From CAZSDP01 sp964605665 (GTDB lineage Bacteria; Planctomycetota; UBA8108; UBA1146), in assembly GCA_964605665.1 (NCBI GenBank), contig CAZSDP010000029.1, forward strand, positions 1 through 58,905: DNA of 58,905 nucleotides. The letters are read 5' to 3'. Positions 16,363 to 25,956 of the stretch are shown one piece after another (positions within the stretch are counted from its first letter, which is position 1; each line of letters opens with the position of its first letter). The notes below the pieces were generated by a model. It had not been told where the DNA came from. It saw only the letters and a program-made list of their open reading frames with translations, and ran no database searches. A program made the position numbers and the translations under genes.

Positions 16363-18146
16363 ACCAGAGTCGCCGACAACGCACCGCCCTCTTGGTCGCC
16401 ATGATCTTGTGGAGTGGCGGAGGATTGCTCGCAGACAACGCTGTAACACAGCTCAACTGCACCTTGGATTGCGCACTGAATCTCCAGCTCACCTGGGAAA
16501 ATAATGACGCGTACTCCAGCATTGAGATCTTGGAAAATGGGGCGGTGATCGTCACCCTACCTGGTGATAGCACGAGCTACAGTGCACCTTCTGCTCAAGC
16601 GGGCTCGGTTTATGGAGTGCAGCCATATTGCGGAGCAAACGCGAGCCCACTCTCGGAGTGTCAGGCGACGATCCCACCGATCAGCGGATTGAGTTGCACT
16701 CGTGACTGCGCAAATTCGACGATTGCTTTGCAATGGTCGAACCCGGTCTCTTACGACGAAATCCATATTCTCGCGAATGGCGTCACTGTGCAGAGCCTCG
16801 ACGGCGGCGCCACGAGCGCGGTCGTCGACCTTTCGGGTGCGACACTCTTTGAGGTCCAACCGAATTGCCTCGCGACTCCTGCTCCCGGCGCACCTGCCCA
16901 ACCACCGCGGGTCGGCTGCTCGGTGGGAACTCTGCCGATTCCCGTCAGTGATCACCTGATTCTCGACTTCGACCTCGGAGGATCGGTCGATAGCGCAGGC
17001 CAGTTGGAGATGGCTCTCAGCGACCTCGGAGAACCCTACTCAGTCATCACTTCTCTCGACGAGATCCCCTGCGGTTACGTCCCCGGAGAGGGCACCATCA
17101 TCTGGTCACTCACCGGAACTTTCCCCGATCACACCGTGATGTCTGCAACGCACGCTGACCTTCTGGTCTCTCACATATTGATGGGGGGCGGGGTCTATCA
17201 TGAAGGCAATGACACCTGGGCAACCGACCCTCCGACCGTCTTTTTCGATTACGACGGAATTGGAGCAGTCACCGATGGAAACAATTCGCTGAGTAACTTG
17301 GTCGGCTTCGATCTGCTGGAGGGCTACCAGCGTCAGTATCAACAAGATCAGGCGGGGAACGAGTCGACCGATCAACTCTCGACGACCGACACCGATCTCG
17401 GCGGTCCAGATTCTCGCATCGCCTGGCAGAACGTCGGCCAAGGCGTCAACTACACCGCCGCGACCTTTTACGTCACCGACGCAGACCTCGGTAACGTCTT
17501 CTGCCAGTCGTTTGAAATCGGTGGACTGACCGGGGGATCGCTGGTCCCCATCGTGGATGACATCATTAAAGGAATTTGTCCGCCACCCTGTATCCGAGTT
17601 ACCAATCTACTGGCATCTCAAGGGTCAGACGGAGTCATCACCGTAACGTGGACAGCGACGGGAACTCTCGACTGGACAAGCTGTGATCTGATCGTGACCG
17701 CTCCCAACGGCAGCACCCAGATCTTCTCCGTCACCAATTTCTTGGGACCGGTACTCTACGCTCCACTAACCGCGGGCGATTATACATTCACCATTGTGCC
17801 CACCTGTGGAACCGACGAAGGAAACCCGATGGGTGTCGAGATCACTGTTAAGGTCCCCTTCATGCGGGGGGACACCAACCTCGATGGCGTGATCAATGTT
17901 GCGGACGTGATCAGAATGCTGACGGTTCTCTTTGGTGGCCCCGGCTTTATCGGTGAGCAGGATGGTTTTGAGTGCGCTGGCGCTGCAGATGCCAATGGAG
18001 ATCAACTGAACGATGTCGCAGACGCGGTATACCTTCTGCTGCACCTGTTCTCCAATGGAGATCCACCGCCACCTCCCCATTTCGAATGCCTGATCGACGA
18101 TGACGATACAGCGCTTCCCTGCGACAACTACGACGCTTGTCCCTAG
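16359..18146 (+). CDS. Secreted protein with Ig-like repeats and C-terminal dockerin module
   Basis: A 595-residue protein with a signal peptide (ALLVAMILWSGGGLLA-D). Two similar N-terminal modules begin LNCTLDCALNLQLTWEN and LSCTRDCANSTIALQWSN, fibronectin-like with paired Cys. A middle domain of about 200 residues (ILDFDLGGSVD..., VFFDYDGIGAV) is unassigned. Another Ig-like module follows. The C-terminus carries two EF-hand-like loops (TNLDGVINVADV, ANGDQLNDVADA) and the Cys tail also seen in three other proteins here. It is translationally coupled to the sigma factor gene. Likely exported; function unknown. Confidence 0.82.
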   Translation: MNQSRRQRTALLVAMILWSGGGLLADNAVTQLNCTLDCALNLQLTWENNDAYSSIEILENGAVIVTLPGDSTSYSAPSAQAGSVYGVQPYCGANASPLSECQATIPPISGLSCTRDCANSTIALQWSNPVSYDEIHILANGVTVQSLDGGATSAVVDLSGATLFEVQPNCLATPAPGAPAQPPRVGCSVGTLPIPVSDHLILDFDLGGSVDSAGQLEMALSDLGEPYSVITSLDEIPCGYVPGEGTIIWSLTGTFPDHTVMSATHADLLVSHILMGGGVYHEGNDTWATDPPTVFFDYDGIGAVTDGNNSLSNLVGFDLLEGYQRQYQQDQAGNESTDQLSTTDTDLGGPDSRIAWQNVGQGVNYTAATFYVTDADLGNVFCQSFEIGGLTGGSLVPIVDDIIKGICPPPCIRVTNLLASQGSDGVITVTWTATGTLDWTSCDLIVTAPNGSTQIFSVTNFLGPVLYAPLTAGDYTFTIVPTCGTDEGNPMGVEITVKVPFMRGDTNLDGVINVADVIRMLTVLFGGPGFIGEQDGFECAGAADANGDQLNDVADAVYLLLHLFSNGDPPPPPHFECLIDDDDTALPCDNYDACP

Positions 18147-18182
18147 TCATCCCGATCTGCTGCTGAATTTCGGCAGGGCCCA

Positions 18183-21100
18183 TCACTCATCGAGCGCCCA
18201 TTGCAGTGCGTCTTCCAATGAGAGGGCAGCCCCCGCGGCGTGAGTCTCTCGAATCTCCTCTTCACTGAGGTTTTCTTCGATCGCGGAGAGTTGATCGTCA
18301 AGCCGACCACGTGATCCGGATGCGAGACTCATCCCCCGCTCGTCACTGAAGGAGAGTCCGGCGGCGATCAACTTCAACGCTCTGCGGTGCTGGCCGAGGG
18401 AAGCGGCGAGCATCCCGAAGCGAAGGACCACATCGCGTAATCCAGATTGATCTTTCAATTCTCGATAGATTTTCGTGGCCGCCTCGTAGTTCCGTCTCGT
18501 TTCTGAGTAATTCGCTTCGAGTTTCTCCAGGTGCCCCAGTGAAATCAGGTTGTGCGCTTGCCAGGCTCGATTGCCCAAGCGGCGATTCAACTCGAGAGCA
18601 CTCTTCCATGATTGCCGTGCTTGATCGCGATCACCTTCCGTCAGATAAATGCTCGCGAGATTGTGCAGAGTGCCCGCGGTGAGATATCCATCCCCGAGCT
18701 CTTCTGAGTTCTTCAGGCTCTCTTCGAAGTACGGCTTTGCTGCGGCGAGATCTCCAGCAAGTTGCTCGACATTTCCCAGTCGCGCGAGAATCACCGCGAG
18801 CTCTCGACGATCGCCGAGTTCGTCAGCCAACTGGCGACGCTCGAGAAAGTGCTCTCTCGCTTCGGTCAATTGGCCACGTCGAAGCTCCAGTTGAGCGAGC
18901 GCATCGAGCGCAGCCGAGACTTGGGCACGGTCGTTCGACGCCCGGTCGATTTCGAGACCGCGCCGAAGCTGTGAATCCGCCTCATCGAGATCGCCCATCT
19001 GCATCGCCATCAGGCCATCCAAGCGCAGTAATCGGGATGACCCAGGCTGTTCAGCAGAATCGTCAGCGGCTCCTTGCAGAAGTCTCTCAATCAACCGACG
19101 AGCTTCGATCCAATGACCTCGAATCGAGTAGAAACGCCAGATCACGGTCAAGAGACGGGCGCCTGTCTCGAGATCTCCTCTCGCCGCGGCACGTTCGATC
19201 ACCGCACGCAGGTTCGCGCGATCGAACTCCAGTTTCGCCAGACCCTCTACCTGAGCGGGACCTTCCAAGTCCGGGGCCAATGAACCTGCAAACTCCTCCA
19301 ACTTCTCCGAGTGGCGCAAGAGAAGGGCGTCACTCTCCCCGACCTCATCGAGTCGCTCTCTCGCATCCTCACGAAGAACTTCGAGCATTCGATAGCGGGT
19401 GACCGTCTCCCCTGTTGGGAGTGTGGTGAGATCGGCTTCGAGCAGAGATTGATCGATGAGGTCGCCAAGGGTTTCGAAGATCTCCCAACCATGGAGGCCA
19501 TCGCCGACAGTCACGGCTTCAATCGACTCCAAGGTGCTGCTGCCGGCAAAAACGGACAATCGTCGATAGAGAATCTGTTGCGATGGAGAAAGCAGCTCGT
19601 GGGACCAATCAACGAGCGATCGGAGCGTTTGCTGGCGCGGTTGTCTCGTTCGGTCTTTCGCCTTGAGCCAACCGAGATGTGCGCCGAGTCGCTCGGTCAG
19701 CTCGCCGATCGACAGACGAGAGACCTGGGCCGCGGCGAGTTCGATCGCAAGAGGCAATCCATCGAGTCGTCGGCAGATCTCTGACATCTGTGGCAAGTCA
19801 TCATCGATCAGCTCGAAGTCGTGGCGCGCTTCTTTCGCTCTGTCCTCGAAGAGCTCGATCGCTTCATGCTTGCGCAGAGCAGCAGCTCCTGGATCAGAAT
19901 CCTCGGCAGGCACCGATAGCGGTGGAACCCGGAAAACCCTCTCGCCATTCACGCCAAGCGCGCTACGGCTGGTCGTCAAAATCCGTAGCTCGGGGCATGC
20001 TTTCAACAACTGAACCACGGTATCGCTCACCGGTTGAATCTGGTGCTCACAATTGTCGATCACGATCAGAGCACGCGATTCACCGATCACATCGATCAGA
20101 GGTCCCAGTGGGTTGTTGCTCACCGGTGGACGATCGGTGACGGCGCCCGCGACCGCCACCGCAACCAGGGACGGATCGGTCACCGCGGAGAGATCGACCC
20201 ACCAAGGTCCATCGCCCTCCCCCTCACTCCGTTCTGCGAGATTTGCTTGGCGGTAGCGCTGAGCCACTTCGATCGAGAGACGCGTCTTCCCTGCCCCTCC
20301 CGGACCAACCAGCGAGATCAAGCGGCCGGTCGCGAGAGCACTGAGAGACTCGTCACAGATTTCATGCCTTCCGATGAAGCGATTCCACGGCTCAGGAAGG
20401 TTTGAGCTTTGTCGGGAATCAGCGGTCCAGCGAGCTCGGGTCTCTCTCGCCAGTTCAGCATCCAACACGCGACGGATCTCCGCCATCGTCGACGGACGCT
20501 GCGCTCTCTCAATGGAGAGCGTTTGTTCTAAGAGTTGACGAAACGAGGTGTTCAGAGTGGCCGGTAATTGTTGAAAGTCGATCTCACCCTTCAAGGTGCC
20601 CGCGATCCGGGAAGAGACATCAGTGCCGGAGATCGCTCGCGACCCGCAGAGGCATTCGAAAGCGACACAGCCCCAAGCAAAGATGTCGATCCTATTGTCC
20701 CCTTGCCCGGTGAGAATCTGTTCGGGGGCCATGTAGCCAGGAGTACCGATGAGTGCCCCACGCTCGGTTGCGAAATCTTCACCCGACTTCTTTTCGGCGC
20801 TCGGAACGGGCTGGTCGACCTCCCCATTATGAGCGTCATCCTCTTCATGGAACTTGCCCAGACCGAAATCGAGAACTTTGATTTGGTTCGCATCATTCAA
20901 CATGATGTTTTGAGGCTTGAGATCTCGGTGGAGAATCCCATCGGCATGGGCAGCTTCTAATGCGCTGGCGATCTGGCGAAGAACCGAGACTGCGAGTTCG
21001 ATCTCGAGTGGCCCGGTCGCGAGTCGATCCGCGAGGGTCTCACCTTCGGCGAGTGCTAGAGTGAGATAAGGCCCATCTTCATCATCTTCGATCGAGTGAA

Positions 21101-21512
21101 TCGTCCCGATGTGAGGGTGATCGAGAGCAGCAAGCAGTTTCGCCTCCCGCTCAAATCGATGGCGAGCTTCAGGATTTGAGCTCAACGAGTCCGGTAGTCT
21201 CTTGATCGCTAGCCAACGGCCGAGGCGAGGATCGAAACCGAGATAGACCACCCCCAGTCCACCGCGCCCGAGTTCTCCATGAATTGGATAGCGGCCAATT
21301 CGAGGCGGTGAAGATTCGCCACCGGATGGAGGAGTGACCGGCAACAAGCCCATCGCCTCGAGATCGCTCAAGCCCTGCTGAACCGCTTCGATCACCTCGT
21401 CCGGCTGACCGGAGCAGACCGCATCCAGAGCATCTTCTCCCGATTGCAATCGAAGAAGAACATCGGCGATCAGTTCTTCTACCAAGCTCGGATCGGGACG
21501 ACTCTCGCTCAT
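18183..21512 (-). CDS. Ser/Thr protein kinase fused to STAND ATPase and TPR repeats
   Basis: A 1109-residue cytoplasmic signalling protein. The kinase (about residues 74-350) has GRGGLG, AIK, HRDLKPQN, DFG and GTPGYMAPEQ, so it should be active. The AAA/STAND module starts near 375, with Walker A GPGGAGKT at 402-409 and Walker B LIVIDNCEH, followed by TTSRSALG and a winged-helix region, as in AfsR/LuxR-type regulators. TPR-like repeats fill about 830-1010 (RGQLTEAREHFLER, GDRDQARQSWKSALEL). No DNA-binding or membrane segment is evident. The start at 21512 follows GAGGGGGG. It probably integrates ligand binding by the TPRs with phosphorylation; the targets are unknown. Confidence 0.92.
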   Translation of the reverse strand: MSESRPDPSLVEELIADVLLRLQSGEDALDAVCSGQPDEVIEAVQQGLSDLEAMGLLPVTPPSGGESSPPRIGRYPIHGELGRGGLGVVYLGFDPRLGRWLAIKRLPDSLSSNPEARHRFEREAKLLAALDHPHIGTIHSIEDDEDGPYLTLALAEGETLADRLATGPLEIELAVSVLRQIASALEAAHADGILHRDLKPQNIMLNDANQIKVLDFGLGKFHEEDDAHNGEVDQPVPSAEKKSGEDFATERGALIGTPGYMAPEQILTGQGDNRIDIFAWGCVAFECLCGSRAISGTDVSSRIAGTLKGEIDFQQLPATLNTSFRQLLEQTLSIERAQRPSTMAEIRRVLDAELARETRARWTADSRQSSNLPEPWNRFIGRHEICDESLSALATGRLISLVGPGGAGKTRLSIEVAQRYRQANLAERSEGEGDGPWWVDLSAVTDPSLVAVAVAGAVTDRPPVSNNPLGPLIDVIGESRALIVIDNCEHQIQPVSDTVVQLLKACPELRILTTSRSALGVNGERVFRVPPLSVPAEDSDPGAAALRKHEAIELFEDRAKEARHDFELIDDDLPQMSEICRRLDGLPLAIELAAAQVSRLSIGELTERLGAHLGWLKAKDRTRQPRQQTLRSLVDWSHELLSPSQQILYRRLSVFAGSSTLESIEAVTVGDGLHGWEIFETLGDLIDQSLLEADLTTLPTGETVTRYRMLEVLREDARERLDEVGESDALLLRHSEKLEEFAGSLAPDLEGPAQVEGLAKLEFDRANLRAVIERAAARGDLETGARLLTVIWRFYSIRGHWIEARRLIERLLQGAADDSAEQPGSSRLLRLDGLMAMQMGDLDEADSQLRRGLEIDRASNDRAQVSAALDALAQLELRRGQLTEAREHFLERRQLADELGDRRELAVILARLGNVEQLAGDLAAAKPYFEESLKNSEELGDGYLTAGTLHNLASIYLTEGDRDQARQSWKSALELNRRLGNRAWQAHNLISLGHLEKLEANYSETRRNYEAATKIYRELKDQSGLRDVVLRFGMLAASLGQHRRALKLIAAGLSFSDERGMSLASGSRGRLDDQLSAIEENLSEEEIRETHAAGAALSLEDALQWALDE

Positions 21513-21789
21513 TGTCCCCCCTCTCCATCTCTTGCCACTTCTCAAAGGTGACTGAAGCCCTGATTTACCAAACCCGCGAAATCAACGGAGCTTCCGCGAT
21601 CGCTTCAGCGGATGATAGCCGCGCCCATCCACAAGTTCGCCTCAAATTGTCTCAGCGCATCGATGGAAATGAGCTCCAAAGAGACCGGTCACCAGAATAA
21701 CCGGCGACCTCGAGCAGCGTGGACCACCAGAGACAAGCGCTCTAACATGTGCTCCTTCTTTCGAAATTCTCATCCACCGTGGAGGTCTG

Positions 21790-22821
21790 ATGATCCGATC
21801 GCCCCTTTCAATCGCCACTGGAGGCCGAACTCCCTGGACGATGCTCTGGTCGTTGGTTTCGATACTGCTCTGTACCTCCTGTGCGCTGAATCAGACCGGG
21901 ACAGAATCTGACCCGCCGCGGTCGTACCACTCGGCGACCAACGGTAAAGGTGCCGTTGAGAACTCCTCTCATACTGACCACCGTCTCGAGGCAAGCTCCA
22001 CCCCGGAAAAAACCTTGGACGCTCTCCACCATGCCGCGGCAGTGGCAGACGAGAAGACATATTTTGGTCTCTTCACTCGAGAAGCTGTGTTTCTCGGAAC
22101 CGATGCTTCCGAACGGTGGACAATCGAAGAGTTTCGCGCCTTCGCACTTCCATACTTCCAACGAGAAAGCGCATGGACCTACACTCCACGTGACCGGCAT
22201 GTCTCGATGCTTCCTGACGAAGAAGTGGCGTTCTTCGATGAGATCCTCGATCAGGAGAAATACGGAGAATGCCGAGGGAGTGGTGTTCTTCGCGTTGTCG
22301 ATGGTCAATGGCTCATCGCCCAATACCATCTCACCTTTCCGATACCAAATGACCTGGCTGGCGCGATCACCTCAACCATCCAAGGAGAGTCTCCCCCCAC
22401 TCGGTGGGTGATCGTGGTTCGACATACGGAGAAAGAGAAGACCGGAGCTGATCCAAAACTGAGCTCCCAAGGGCTCCTCCGAGCGAGAAACCTCGCGAAG
22501 ATTTTGAGCTCGATGACGATCGATGCTTGCTTTGCCACTGAGTATCGCCGGACTCTCGAAACGGTCACACCTGCCGCCGAAGAGGCGGGAGTGACCATCA
22601 CTCGGGTTCCCGCCCGTCAGCTCAATGATCTTGTCACGCAATTGGATTCTCTCGAAAGTCCATCTGTGGCGCTCGTCGCTGGACACAGCAATACCGTACC
22701 CCGGATCCTCAAAGCTCTCGGGTGCTCTGAGAACGTGACCATCGATGAATCGGAGTATGGTGACCTCTTTCTCATACGGCGTGGAGCTTTCGCCACCGAT
22801 CTGCTGAAGTTTCGCTTCTGA
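21790..22821 (+). CDS. Lipoprotein with SnoaL-like domain fused to histidine phosphatase
   Basis: A 343-residue protein with a lipobox (LCTSC) after the signal segment. Residues around 70-185 look like an NTF2/SnoaL (DUF4440-like) domain (TLDALHHAAAVADEKTYFG, FFDEILDQEKYG, VVDGQWLIAQYHLTF). The C-terminal half is a histidine phosphatase with VVRHTEK as the phospho-acceptor site, LSSQGLLRARNLAKIL, TEYRRTLET and the second His in VAGHSNTV. The RH-x-EK form occurs in a subgroup of this superfamily. GGAGG lies four bases before ATG 21790. The fusion is unusual; the substrate is unknown. It is expected to be membrane-anchored outside the cytoplasm. Confidence 0.82.
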   Translation: MIRSPLSIATGGRTPWTMLWSLVSILLCTSCALNQTGTESDPPRSYHSATNGKGAVENSSHTDHRLEASSTPEKTLDALHHAAAVADEKTYFGLFTREAVFLGTDASERWTIEEFRAFALPYFQRESAWTYTPRDRHVSMLPDEEVAFFDEILDQEKYGECRGSGVLRVVDGQWLIAQYHLTFPIPNDLAGAITSTIQGESPPTRWVIVVRHTEKEKTGADPKLSSQGLLRARNLAKILSSMTIDACFATEYRRTLETVTPAAEEAGVTITRVPARQLNDLVTQLDSLESPSVALVAGHSNTVPRILKALGCSENVTIDESEYGDLFLIRRGAFATDLLKFRF

Positions 22822-22872
22822 ATCTCGATTTGACTTTCACTCAAGATGCAATCCCTCAATTTGGAGGTCCTC

Positions 22873-24912
22873 GTGAACAAGACACGCTGCGGAGTACTTC
22901 TGGTGCTCCTACTTTGCTCAAATCCCGCCCACCTACTCTCGAGCGATCTTCCACCACTCTCTCCTCTCGATATTTTCGAATTGGAGTGGGCAGCCGATCC
23001 GCAGATCTCTCCGGATGGAAAGATGGTCGTTTACGTTCGACGCGGTTTCGATGTCGCAAGAGATCGCGGAATCTCTCGCCTTTGGACTTTCGAGCTGCAA
23101 ACCAAAGCACATCGCCCTCTGATCGACGATACCCAACAGCAAAGCTCTCCTCGCTGGTCGCCAGATGGAAAACGCATCGCCTACCTGGCCGACGGACAGC
23201 TCTACGTGAAACACCTCGACGGCGCACGCGAGGTGATTCAAGTGACACGTGGACTCGATTCACCCAGCAACATTTCGTGGTCTCCCGATGGTGCTCATAT
23301 CGCATTTGGGATGAACGTCGCAGAAAAGAAGCGTGAGTGGGCAAGAGTTCCCTCCCCGCCAAAAGGAGCTTCGTGGGCAGAACCAGCCCAAGTGATCGAT
23401 CGACTTGTCTATCGCATCGATGGTGCTGGATATGTCGAAGGAGGCTTCGCGCACGTGTTTGTCGTGCCCTCGGAGGGAGGGACTCCCCGACAACTCACCA
23501 CTGGTGACTACCAGCACCGCGGTACTCCTGAGTGGTCCGCCGACTGCTCGGCTCTATACGTCTCGGCGAATCGAAATGACGATTGGGAGTATCAACCGAC
23601 TGAATCGGAGATTTGGCGTGTCGATGTCAAAGATGGTGCGATGCAGGTGATCACCACCCGTAAAGGACCAGACACGTCACCACGCGTCTCCCCCGACGGG
23701 AAATGGCTCGCTTATCTGGGGCACGACGAATCTCCCCTCGGTTATCGCGCCGACCATCTCTACGTCCTGCCGCTCGAAGGAGGCAAGCCACAACAATTGG
23801 CCACCGAACTCGATCGATCGATCGAAGATCTCAACTGGAGTGCCGACGCAGCGGGAATCTACTTCGCATATGACGATGAAGGAAATCGAAGAATCGCCTA
23901 CCTCGAGCTGAAAGACCCCAACCAGGTCAAAGAGGTGGCAGACAACGTCGGTGGAACAACGATGGGGCGGCCTTACTCGAGCGGCAGCTACTCGGTATCA
24001 ACTGCGGGCGAGGTGGTGTTCTCTCATACCACACCCCTTTCTCCGGCAGAACTTGCGCTGACCCGTCGGGGGTCAAGAGTTGAAGTCCTCACCGACCTCA
24101 ACGGCGATCTGCTCCCCCACCGCGCTCTGGGGAGAGTCGAAGAGATTCGGGTTCCCTCCAGCTTCGACGGCCGATCGATACACGCATGGGTGGTCTATCC
24201 ACCCGAATACGACCCCACCTCGAAGCATCCATTGATCCTGGAAATCCATGGCGGACCCTTTGCCAACTATGGAGGTCGATTCTCCGCAGAGATGCAACTC
24301 TTTGCCGCAGAGGGAAACATCGTTCTCTATGCGAACCCGAGGGGCAGCACCAGTTATGGAGCAGAGTTCGCCAACTTGATCCACCATGCGTATCCAGGAA
24401 ATGACTACGACGATTTGATGAGCTGTGTGGACGCGGTGATCGCTCAGGGAGGAGTCGATCCCGAGCAGCTCTTCGTCACCGGAGGCTCCGGAGGAGGGGT
24501 CTTGACCGCGTGGATCGTCGGGAAGACCGACCGCTTTCGCGCCGCTGTGGTCGCCAAGCCGGTGATCAACTGGACCAGCTTTGTCTTGACCGCTGACTTC
24601 TCGAAGTACTTCACCGAGTATTGGTTTCCAGGCGATCCTTGGGAACATCCGGAAGAGTACTTCGAACGGTCACCGCTCTCATTGGTGGGGAACGTCAAGA
24701 CTCCGACGATGCTCTTGACCGGGGAAGATGACTACCGCACGCCGATGTCAGAGACGGAGCAATACTATCAAGCCCTCAAACTCCGTCGCATTCCCACCGC
24801 GATGGTGAGAATCCCAGGAACTGGCCATGGCATCGCCGCCCGCCCCAGTAACTTGATTCGAAAGGTCGCATACATCCTCGGATGGTTCGATCAACATCGA
24901 GATCTCCCCTGA
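22873..24912 (+). CDS. S9-family peptidase (prolyl oligopeptidase/acylaminoacyl peptidase type)
   Basis: A 679-residue exported serine peptidase. A hydrophobic N-terminus is followed by a TolB-like beta-propeller with repeated SPDGK motifs, then an alpha/beta-hydrolase domain. The catalytic triad is visible: Ser near residue 539 in GGSGGG, Asp near 619 in GEDDYRTP and His near 652 in GTGHGI. The start is decided by GGAGG five bases before GTG 22873; an in-frame ATG at 22846 has no site. It should cleave short peptides, perhaps after proline or acylated residues. It lies about 50 bases after the histidine-phosphatase gene, so one transcript is possible. Confidence 0.92.
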   Translation: MNKTRCGVLLVLLLCSNPAHLLSSDLPPLSPLDIFELEWAADPQISPDGKMVVYVRRGFDVARDRGISRLWTFELQTKAHRPLIDDTQQQSSPRWSPDGKRIAYLADGQLYVKHLDGAREVIQVTRGLDSPSNISWSPDGAHIAFGMNVAEKKREWARVPSPPKGASWAEPAQVIDRLVYRIDGAGYVEGGFAHVFVVPSEGGTPRQLTTGDYQHRGTPEWSADCSALYVSANRNDDWEYQPTESEIWRVDVKDGAMQVITTRKGPDTSPRVSPDGKWLAYLGHDESPLGYRADHLYVLPLEGGKPQQLATELDRSIEDLNWSADAAGIYFAYDDEGNRRIAYLELKDPNQVKEVADNVGGTTMGRPYSSGSYSVSTAGEVVFSHTTPLSPAELALTRRGSRVEVLTDLNGDLLPHRALGRVEEIRVPSSFDGRSIHAWVVYPPEYDPTSKHPLILEIHGGPFANYGGRFSAEMQLFAAEGNIVLYANPRGSTSYGAEFANLIHHAYPGNDYDDLMSCVDAVIAQGGVDPEQLFVTGGSGGGVLTAWIVGKTDRFRAAVVAKPVINWTSFVLTADFSKYFTEYWFPGDPWEHPEEYFERSPLSLVGNVKTPTMLLTGEDDYRTPMSETEQYYQALKLRRIPTAMVRIPGTGHGIAARPSNLIRKVAYILGWFDQHRDLP

Positions 24913-24947
24913 TCGATCGTGCAGCGAGAGACAAACCGCTCACAATT

Positions 24948-24985
24948 AGGGCCCGTCATCACCGCTGTCGGTGATGACGGGCCCT
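24948..24985. terminator. Bidirectional intrinsic terminator
   Basis: A perfect 17-bp stem (AGGGCCCGTCATCACCG and its complement) with a CTGT loop, followed by TTAAAA on the plus strand and preceded by AATT. It separates the convergent S9 peptidase and Bax-inhibitor genes. Confidence 0.88.
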
Positions 24986-25051
24986 TAAAAATCGCATCCA
25001 AGTTCGAACTTCGCGACGGTCATTCCGCGTTCTGTGGAGAACCGGAGTCTC

Positions 25052-25750
25052 TTAATCTCTGCTCGCCATGAAGAGCTGCAGGACGTACCAGAACATCAGC
25101 GCCACCGAAGAGAACAGACCGAGAGAAGCCGCCACGTATCGGTCCTCTGGGTAGTGATGCATGATGTTCGACGTGTCATAGAGTATCGCTGCTCCCGCGA
25201 GCACCACCATGCCGACACTGAACCAGGTACCCAACTGGAAGCCGAAAATCATGCCCGCCACGATAGCGAGCAGCGCGGCAAAAAATGCGAATCGCAGCAC
25301 TCCACCGAGAAATGAAAAGTCTTTACGGGTCCAGAAGGCGATGAACGTCAATCCGGCGAAGCCACCGAGAGTCACGATCGCAGCACTCGAGATCGCTCCA
25401 GGGGCGATCGAGTCTGCCACGTAGAGAAGTGGAACGAAGATGATCGCCTCGAGGAGCACGAAGCCACCGAGCGCCAGGTACTGCGCAGGCATCGATCGGG
25501 CATTCATCGCGGTGCGGCTGGCGAGCCACGAGAAAATCATGAACCCTCCGAAGGCGATCAACCAATTTCCAGCAACCGCTTGGAAGATCTGCTCGGCAAA
25601 GCCCAACTTGAAAAGAGCGATTTCGATCGTCGTGAAGAATGCGATCGCTCCGAAGAGATGCCCGTAGGTCCGCGCGATGAAGGTCGCACGAGTATCGAGG
25701 TCCATTTCAAAGACCGGGCGTTCGATCGAGGGAACGTATGCTTGGTTCAA
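25052..25750 (-). CDS. Bax inhibitor-1/YccA family membrane protein
   Basis: A 232-residue protein with about seven transmembrane helices and the family pattern: FIARTYGHLFGAIAFF in the first helix region, and the C-terminal AAILYDTSNIMHHYPEDRYVAASLGLFSSVA stretch, whose Tyr-Asp and acidic residues form the pH-sensing pair in known members. Family members are proton-sensitive calcium leak or stress proteins, such as E. coli YccA, which modulates FtsH. The start is an unusual TTG at 25750, with AAAGGG eight bases upstream; the next Met lies 15 codons inside. Confidence 0.92.
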   Translation of the reverse strand: MNQAYVPSIERPVFEMDLDTRATFIARTYGHLFGAIAFFTTIEIALFKLGFAEQIFQAVAGNWLIAFGGFMIFSWLASRTAMNARSMPAQYLALGGFVLLEAIIFVPLLYVADSIAPGAISSAAIVTLGGFAGLTFIAFWTRKDFSFLGGVLRFAFFAALLAIVAGMIFGFQLGTWFSVGMVVLAGAAILYDTSNIMHHYPEDRYVAASLGLFSSVALMFWYVLQLFMASRD

Positions 25751-25956
25751 GGAGGCAACCCTTTCTCAATGCGGCGGGTGGTCGATTAATCCACACAGTC
25801 TGACGCAATTGTTGAAGGGGCGCAATGCTGGAGAAATTGCGATGGGGCGCTTCTTGGAGGAATACCAACTCGAGAGCCAAAAGGGTCATCCGACGTCAGC
25901 TAGGATTAGCGATCGATCTGCTCGCTCACCGCCACCAACGATCAGAGTGTTTTGGT

